Below are positions 62,820-64,000 of a stretch of 64,000 nt of DNA, in pieces (the stretch's first letter is position 1; every line of letters starts with the position of its first letter). The stretch is from Streptomyces humicola. Its GTDB lineage: Bacteria; Actinomycetota; Actinomycetes; Streptomycetales; Streptomycetaceae. The translations under genes were made by a program, and so were the position numbers. The notes under the pieces were generated by a model that saw only the letters and a program-made list of their open reading frames with translations, was not told the DNA's origin and ran no database searches. Location: contig NZ_JANFNG010000023.1 in the NCBI RefSeq assembly GCF_024436035.1, positions 1 through 64,000 of the forward strand, in the 5' to 3' direction.

Positions 62820-63998
62820 TCAGCGCCTGACGCGCGGCATGCCGAGCCCTATCCAGGAGATGATCTCGCGCTGGATCTCGTTGTTGCCACCACCGAAGGT
62901 GAAGATGACCGCACTGCGGTAGCCGCGCTCCAACTCGCCGTGGAGCACTGCGCCCGCCGAGCCCTCCTTGAGCGGTCCGGCAGCGCCGACCGCCTCCATC
63001 AGCCAGGCGTAGGCGTCGCGTCGCGCCTCCGAGCCGTAGACCTTGACCGCGGATGCGTCCTGCGGGGTGAGCGTGCCCCGTTGCAGGGCGTCGACCATGC
63101 GCCAGTTGAGAAGCTTCATCGCGTCGAGGCGGGCGTGCGTACGGGCGAGGCGGCCGCGCACCCATCCGAGGTCGATGACCCGGCGGCCGTCGGCGAGCTT
63201 GGTGTCGGCGGCCCAGCGCTGGACGTCATGCAGCGCCCGGATCGCCATCGTGCCGTGGGCGGCGAGGGTGACGCGTTCATGGTTGAGCTGCGTGGTGATC
63301 AGCCGCCAGCCCTTGTTCTCGTCGCCGACCCGATGGCTCACCGGGACCCGGATGTTCTCGTAGTAGCTGGCGGTGGTGTCGTGCGAGGCGAGGGTGTTGA
63401 TCACCGTGCAGGAGTAGCCGGGGTCGCGCGTCGGCACCAGCAGGATGGAAATGCCCTTGTGCGCGGGCGCCTCCGGGTCGGTACGGACCGCGAGCCACAC
63501 CCAGTCGGCGGTGTCGCCGTTGGTGGTCCAGATCTTCTGGCCGTTGACGAGGTACGAGTCGCCGTCGCGCACCGCCCGCGTGCGGAGCGAGGCGAGGTCG
63601 GTACCGGCGTCCGGCTCGGAGTAGCCGATGGCGAAGTCGATCTCCCCGGAGAGGATCCTGGGCAGGAACTCCGCTTTCTGCTCCTCGGTGCCGAACTGCA
63701 TGATCGTCGGCCCTACGGTGTTCAGCGCCATCAGCGGCAGCGGCATGCCAGCCTGCGCCGCCTCATCGAAGAAGATGAACTGCTCCATCGGGGTCAGCCC
63801 GCGACCCCCGTACTCGGCCGGCCAGCCGACCCCCAGCCAGCCGTCGGAGCCGAGCCGTCGGATGGTCGAGCGGTAGAAACGCTTCGCCTCCGCCCGGTCG
63901 GCATACCTGGCGTATGCGTTGTCCGGCACCAGGGCGGAGAAGTAGGAACGCAGTTCGGAGCGCAGCTGCTGCTGCTCCGGGGTGTAGTCGAGGTGCAC
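62820..63998 (-). CDS. Acyl-CoA dehydrogenase
   Basis: A 392-aa FAD acyl-CoA dehydrogenase. FAIGYSEPDAGTDLASLRTRA, IWTTNGDTADW and the C-terminal TFGGGNNEIQREII are family signatures. The apparent GTG at 63998 is two bases from the window edge. The N-terminus HLDYTPEQQQLRSELRSYF fits a family start, so the gene is probably complete, but a start further upstream cannot be ruled out. It fits the acyl-CoA degradation cluster, as a FadE partner of the synthetases and hydratase. Confidence 0.9.
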   Translation of the reverse strand: MHLDYTPEQQQLRSELRSYFSALVPDNAYARYADRAEAKRFYRSTIRRLGSDGWLGVGWPAEYGGRGLTPMEQFIFFDEAAQAGMPLPLMALNTVGPTIMQFGTEEQKAEFLPRILSGEIDFAIGYSEPDAGTDLASLRTRAVRDGDSYLVNGQKIWTTNGDTADWVWLAVRTDPEAPAHKGISILLVPTRDPGYSCTVINTLASHDTTASYYENIRVPVSHRVGDENKGWRLITTQLNHERVTLAAHGTMAIRALHDVQRWAADTKLADGRRVIDLGWVRGRLARTHARLDAMKLLNWRMVDALQRGTLTPQDASAVKVYGSEARRDAYAWLMEAVGAAGPLKEGSAGAVLHGELERGYRSAVIFTFGGGNNEIQREIISWIGLGMPRVRR

Positions 63999-64000
63999 GG

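Overview
The window reads as a chromosomal segment of a Streptomyces or close relative. Genes are very GC-rich and densely packed, with many 1-4 bp start/stop overlaps and GTG/TTG starts. Lineage hallmarks are present: a conservon (NIT-HAMP sensor kinase, roadblock/LC7, DUF742, Ras-like GTPase), XRE-DUF5753/DUF397/ATP-binding triads, an NsdA/NsdB-type regulator, and a c-di-AMP riboswitch in front of a secreted muralytic enzyme. The species assignment is inference from these traits only.

Layout. 0-10 kb: the general PTS genes crr-ptsI, an acetoacetyl-CoA ligase, a GH31 alpha-glucosidase, and a small DUF35 + thiolase-fold module. 10-21 kb: signalling genes, namely a degenerate EAL plus GGDEF protein, an isolated CvnD-type GTPase, an XRE/DUF397/ATPase triad with a 12-bp tandem-repeat array in its divergent promoter, a riboswitch-controlled transglycosylase, a stand-alone ATP-dependent DNA ligase, and conservon genes A-B-C without an adjacent D. 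21-29 kb: a three-gene operon for an SMC/MukB/Wadjet-like complex (a 1542-aa coiled-coil ATPase and two partner proteins) with no nuclease gene alongside.

28.9-38.2 kb: two divergent operons that together look like a 5-oxoproline (pyroglutamate) utilisation locus. One encodes DUF969, DUF979, pyroglutamyl peptidase and a one-chain ATP-dependent oxoprolinase. The other encodes a GntR regulator and PxpA-PxpB-PxpC, a second, unrelated oxoprolinase. A perfect palindrome lies between them. 38-51 kb: an SGNH hydrolase with two GT4 glycosyltransferases, a HEAT-repeat protein, a PAS-PP2C phosphatase, an NsdA-like regulator, an APH-fold kinase, a two-domain secreted amidase and small conserved proteins.

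51-64 kb: an acyl-CoA catabolic region resembling actinobacterial sterol side-chain genes. It holds two thiolase-fold proteins without the catalytic Cys, a double DUF35 protein, a crotonase, two acyl-CoA synthetases, a nitronate-monooxygenase-type flavoprotein, a DUF2236 protein and an acyl-CoA dehydrogenase. An ABC exporter pair and a methyltransferase lie at the end of one of its operons. Three promoters, at 8.36, 55.2 and 61.9 kb, carry the same CTGAC-N5-GTCAG palindrome. This suggests that the DUF35/thiolase module at 8.4 kb and the 51-64 kb cluster share a regulator. One of the three promoters also carries a KstR-type site.

Most interesting: the three-gene SMC-like complex (its Walker B reads Asp-Asn instead of Asp-Glu), the shared operator linking distant acyl-CoA operons, the paired non-homologous oxoprolinases with DUF969/DUF979, and several short tandem-repeat arrays (8, 11, 12, 14 and 15 bp) in gene-control regions.
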